Shown in pieces: positions 6,996 to 8,951 of a stretch of DNA of 8,951 bases (within the stretch, counting starts at the first letter, position 1; each line of letters opens with the position of its first letter). Both the position numbers and the translations under genes were made by a program. The notes under the pieces were generated by a model. It did no database searches. It was not told the origin of the DNA and saw nothing but the letters and a program-made list of their open reading frames with translations. The stretch covers positions 1-8,951 of the forward strand of contig CAYNNP010000262.1 of NCBI GenBank assembly GCA_964398215.1, in the 5' to 3' direction. This DNA comes from CAYNNP01 sp964398215. GTDB lineage: Bacteria; Planctomycetota; Planctomycetia; Pirellulales; Pirellulaceae.

Positions 6996-7403
6996 CTACT
7001 TCAGTTCGACAGTACCACCAGCCTCTTCGACTTCGGCTTTGACCTTTTCGGCGTCTTCCTTGGAAGCAGCTTCTTTCAAAGTTGCAGGAACGCCTTCGAC
7101 CATCTTCTTGGCTTCCATCAGAGAAGCACCCGTGATGTTCTTGACGACCTTAACAACGTTCAGCTTCTTGTCACCGAAACCAGTCAAGACGACATCAAAT
7201 TCTGTCTTCTCAACTTCTGCAGCACCACCGCCATCACCGGCAGCCACCATGACGGCTCCGCCACCAGCGGCAGGCTCGATGCCATGCTCTTCTTTCAAGT
7301 AATCGCTCAGCTCTTTAGCTTGCTTGAGCGTCATATCTGCGATCTTATCGCCCAGTTCTTTTGCTTCTGCGCTGAATTCAGCGACTGCTGCTTCTTCTGA
7401 CAT
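6996..7403 (-). CDS. rplL: 50S ribosomal protein L7/L12
   Basis: L7/L12 forms the mobile stalk dimers that recruit and stimulate translation GTPases. This 135-residue protein shows the three-part family layout. The N-terminal dimerisation / L10-binding domain (about 10-40, containing MTLKQAKELSDYLKEE) is followed by a flexible Ala/Gly-rich hinge (about 42-63). The globular C-terminal domain (about 66-135) contains FDVVLTGFGDKKLNVVKVVK and ends in the family-typical GGTVELK. It is a little longer than the 121-residue E. coli protein, mainly from an acidic N-terminal extension and a Gly-rich hinge. The ATG at 7403 has a GAGGT Shine-Dalgarno seven bases upstream, the clearest in the ribosomal operon, which fits the multiple copies of L12 needed per ribosome. 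It is the last gene before the terminator; rpoB, which follows rplL in many bacteria, is absent here. Confidence 0.97.
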   Translation of the reverse strand: MSEEAAVAEFSAEAKELGDKIADMTLKQAKELSDYLKEEHGIEPAAGGGAVMVAAGDGGGAAEVEKTEFDVVLTGFGDKKLNVVKVVKNITGASLMEAKKMVEGVPATLKEAASKEDAEKVKAEVEEAGGTVELK

Positions 7404-7410
7404 TTCAAAT

Positions 7411-7415
7411 ACCTC
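7411..7415 (-). promoter_or_regulatory. Ribosome binding site of rplL
   Basis: GAGGT on the minus strand lies seven bases before the rplL ATG. rplJ and rplA lack a comparable site, so this may help raise L12 output above that of its operon partners. Confidence 0.65.
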
Positions 7416-7461
7416 AAAAAACGGTTTTAGTGGTTTGCTTATCCAAGCACGTGAACGTGGA

Positions 7462-7986
7462 CTATTCGTCCTTGTCCGCGATTTGTTTGATCTGGCTGTT
7501 CAACATCTTTCCAGGACCAAGTATTGCAGCCGAAAGGGTTGCACCTGGGCCAAGGATCTGACCGACCAGTATGGAAAGTTGCTCTTGGCGACTGGGCCAT
7601 TTGCTGACAGCTTTCAAGCCATCTGCGTCCAGTTTTTCGCCATCCATCACACCGCTGTCTGCGGTAAATGCTTCGTACTTTTCGTCGTCTTTATCAAGAC
7701 GAACGAGTTCTTTGACCAACGAGACAAAATCTTCACCGCCCCAGCACAAGGCGACTTGGCCACCGACACCTTCAAAGGCGGGGGCAAGACTTGTGCCTTC
7801 GGTGGCGCGTCGGGCCAAGGAATTCTTGACCACATAAAGGTTGATGTCTTTTTCGGCTAATTCGCCGCGAAGATCATTCGTTGAGTTGGCGTCCAGCCCA
7901 ACGTAGCTAACCAGGACAGCGTCTTCGACACCATCCAAGCGACGCTTGATATCGCGGGTCACCAAATCTTTGACGTACTTACTCAT
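7462..7986 (-). CDS. rplJ: 50S ribosomal protein L10
   Basis: L10 anchors the L7/L12 dimers to 23S rRNA at the base of the GTPase stalk. The 174-residue protein is close to the usual length. The N-terminal RNA-binding globular domain (about 1-130) includes AVLVSYVGLDANSTNDLR and INLYVVKNSLARRA, both family signatures. The C-terminal part (about 135-174) is the helix that carries L12 dimers. It shows two copies of ILGPG (144-148 and 155-159) spaced 11 residues apart, which probably mark adjacent L12-binding segments. The start ATG at 7986 follows the rplA stop by 33 bases, too short for the long L10-binding leader known in front of E. coli rplJ. Translation may therefore be coupled to rplA. 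The 58-base gap to rplL contains only a weak CACG/CGTG hairpin and a T-run. Confidence 0.96.
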   Translation of the reverse strand: MSKYVKDLVTRDIKRRLDGVEDAVLVSYVGLDANSTNDLRGELAEKDINLYVVKNSLARRATEGTSLAPAFEGVGGQVALCWGGEDFVSLVKELVRLDKDDEKYEAFTADSGVMDGEKLDADGLKAVSKWPSRQEQLSILVGQILGPGATLSAAILGPGKMLNSQIKQIADKDE

Positions 7987-8019
7987 CGTCTAGGTTCACT
8001 TGCGTAGGGTGGAATGGGT

Positions 8020-8697
8020 CTAACAAACGATCCGAACACTTGGGCTCATCGTTCCAGCGATCGCAATACCCTTGATGTAAGTACCTTTGATCGTCTGTGG
8101 TTTCAGGCCTTCGATGAACTTGATGAACGTTTCAATGTTCTCGGTCAGCTTTGGCGAGTCAAAGCTCATTTTGCCGACCATCGCGTGGACGTTACCACCT
8201 TTATCGTTTCGGAATTCGACCTTACCGGCCTTGTACTCACCAACAACTTTGGCGACATCGGGAGTCACGGTTCCAGCTCGTGGGCTGGGCATCAGGCCTC
8301 GAGGACCCAAGACGCGACCAAGTGGCCCGACGACTCCCATCATGTCGGGAGCAGCGATACAGACATCAAAGTCCGTCCAGCCATCTTTGACTTTCTTGGC
8401 CAAATCTTCTTGGCCGACTTCGTCTGCACCGGCTTCTTCGGCTGCTTTTGCTGCGTCGCCTTTGGCGAATACGATGATGCGTTGTTTTTTGCCAATCCCG
8501 TTTGGCAAAACCAAGCTTCCACGAATGATCTGGTCGGCTTGGTTAGGATCCACGCCCAATCGCATATGAATTTCGACCGTTTGATCAAACTTGGTCGTAT
8601 CGTAGCTCTTCAATGCGTCAACCGCGGCTGCAAGCGGCAGCGGGTTTTTCGGCTGTTTTTCAAGCGCGGCGCGATATCTCTTTGACTTTTTACCCAT
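8020..8697 (-). CDS. rplA: 50S ribosomal protein L1
   Basis: L1 binds the mobile L1 stalk of 23S rRNA (E-site tRNA release) and, in many bacteria and archaea, represses its own mRNA. This 225-residue protein is of normal length and contains the L1 signature VGPLGRVLGPRGLMPSPRAG (123-142, continuing TVTPDV to 148). The N-terminal region is KRYRAALE, with FRNDKGGNVHAMVGKMSF and the late KGTYIKGIAIAGTMSPSVRI in the C-terminal part. ATG at 8697 is preferred because MGKKSKRYR is the typical basic L1 start; an upstream in-frame start at 8739 would add an unlikely 14 residues and run into the structured leader. No Shine-Dalgarno is seen. It is the first gene of the visible rplA-rplJ-rplL cluster. 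rplK (L11), usually directly upstream, is not within the 254 bases before it. Confidence 0.97.
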   Translation of the reverse strand: MGKKSKRYRAALEKQPKNPLPLAAAVDALKSYDTTKFDQTVEIHMRLGVDPNQADQIIRGSLVLPNGIGKKQRIIVFAKGDAAKAAEEAGADEVGQEDLAKKVKDGWTDFDVCIAAPDMMGVVGPLGRVLGPRGLMPSPRAGTVTPDVAKVVGEYKAGKVEFRNDKGGNVHAMVGKMSFDSPKLTENIETFIKFIEGLKPQTIKGTYIKGIAIAGTMSPSVRIVC

Positions 8698-8728
8698 ATG
8701 GTCACGACTTTTGGTTGTCGGGTGGTTT

Positions 8729-8786
8729 GGCGAAATCACCAGGCCTGACCAACAAAGTCAGCGGCAAGTTCTCCCACTTCATCACC
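8729..8786 (-). promoter_or_regulatory. Candidate L1-binding autoregulatory leader of rplA
   Basis: Read on the minus strand, GAAG and UUUC (with GGU/GCC outside, past a GAU bulge) can pair around an inner stem made of GCC/GGC and UGAC/GUCA with a 7-base loop. The unpaired strands between the stems read UGGGAG on the 5' side and UGGUGAU on the 3' side. The known L1 site on 23S rRNA has the same arrangement, roughly GGUGGGAG on one strand and GGUGAAAUACC or UUGAAAUACC on the other (recalled, not searched). It ends 31 bases before the rplA ATG, where L1 feedback repression would act. An alternative stem (TCACCA/TGGTGA, 8782-8801) overlaps its 5' edge and could compete. The fold was done by eye. 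Confidence 0.42.
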
Positions 8787-8903
8787 AAGATCGGCTGGTG
8801 AAGCGGCAGAATTTGGCTGATTTTCCCAAGATCGTCAACGCCAATCGAGGTTTTTCCCCAGAAAAACAACCATCGCGACAAATCAGCCCACTTTCAGCAC
8901 CGC

Positions 8904-8927
8904 TGCAAAGCAGATTGTTGCTTTGCA
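8904..8927. repeat. 9-bp perfect inverted repeat upstream of rplA
   Basis: TGCAAAGCA (8904-8912) and TGCTTTGCA (8919-8927) flank a 6-base spacer. On the plus strand it is followed by TTTT; on the minus strand no T-tract follows. It could be a leader hairpin of the rplA transcript, the 3' end of an off-window gene, or a protein-binding palindrome. Confidence 0.45.
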
Positions 8928-8951
8928 TTTTGGTAACCCGACGCGTGAGCG

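Larger units (their letters stand above)
8698..8951 (-). other. Long leader/intergenic region upstream of rplA
   Basis: These 254 bases hold no convincing gene; the minus-strand frames do not read like the C-terminus of L11. They contain several stems: TGCAAAGCA/TGCTTTGCA (8904-8927, 9 bp), GTTTTTC/GAAAAAC (8850-8867, 7 bp, 4-base loop), TCACCA/TGGTGA (8782-8801) and the element at 8729-8786. A TTGACG resembling a -35 box lies at 8833-8838 on the minus strand, with only a poor -10 match downstream. It probably holds the promoter and a regulatory 5' leader of the ribosomal operon. Confidence 0.5.

Noticed and set aside
6975..7400. Plus-strand open frame spanning the length of rplL
   Set aside because: It arises from the codon bias of rplL read backwards (Phe/Leu/Cys-rich translation); L7/L12 itself is unambiguous.
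7324..7860. 178-residue plus-strand open frame crossing the rplJ-rplL junction
   Set aside because: It overlaps two certain ribosomal-protein genes in antisense and has no family resemblance.
8014..8685. Long plus-strand open frame opposite rplA
   Set aside because: It is an almost exact antisense shadow of rplA, whose protein matches the L1 family throughout. The plus-strand translation resembles no known protein and has no ribosome binding site.
8739..8951. C-terminal part of rplK on the minus strand
   Set aside because: All three minus frames were read; none resembles the L11 C-terminus and all contain stops before rplA.

Overview
The window looks like chromosomal DNA of a planctomycete, probably of the Pirellulaceae (Rhodopirellula-like) type. 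This is inferred from protein style: an FHA-GAF-class III cyclase, a Tat-exported xylose-isomerase-like barrel protein, and start sites that mostly lack a clear Shine-Dalgarno. No rRNA or other marker settles the taxonomy. It holds nine convincing protein genes. I see no tRNA, rRNA, CRISPR array, insertion sequence, phage gene or pseudogene.

Layout. Positions 1-304 hold no convincing gene but carry several small inverted repeats. A plus-strand pair follows: a soluble FHA-GAF-nucleotide cyclase (305-2026) and an N-acylglucosamine 2-epimerase (AGE) family sugar epimerase (2041-3225). All remaining genes are on the minus strand and converge on this pair. In transcription order they are rplA (L1), rplJ (L10) and rplL (L7/L12), a strong intrinsic terminator (6901-6929), then def (peptide deformylase), fmt (methionyl-tRNA formyltransferase), a Tat-exported sugar-phosphate isomerase/epimerase-like protein, and rarD (EamA-family permease), which ends 18 bp from the epimerase gene.

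How the genes work together. rplA-rplJ-rplL supply the L1 stalk and the L10-L12 stalk of the 50S subunit. def and fmt are the formyl-Met pair: Fmt formylates initiator Met-tRNA and Def removes the formyl group from nascent chains. The barrel protein and rarD follow with short gaps and may be co-transcribed, but share no obvious pathway with def-fmt. The cyclase-epimerase pair may link a phosphopeptide/ligand-sensing cyclase to sugar metabolism; only adjacency supports that.

No new defence or mobile system is evident; this is largely core genome. The points most worth a second look are a likely L1-binding autoregulatory leader just upstream of rplA (8729-8786), non-canonical residues at the base-recognition positions of the cyclase, the lack of rplK next to rplA and of rpoB next to rplL, and the inverted-repeat-rich stretch at 1-304.
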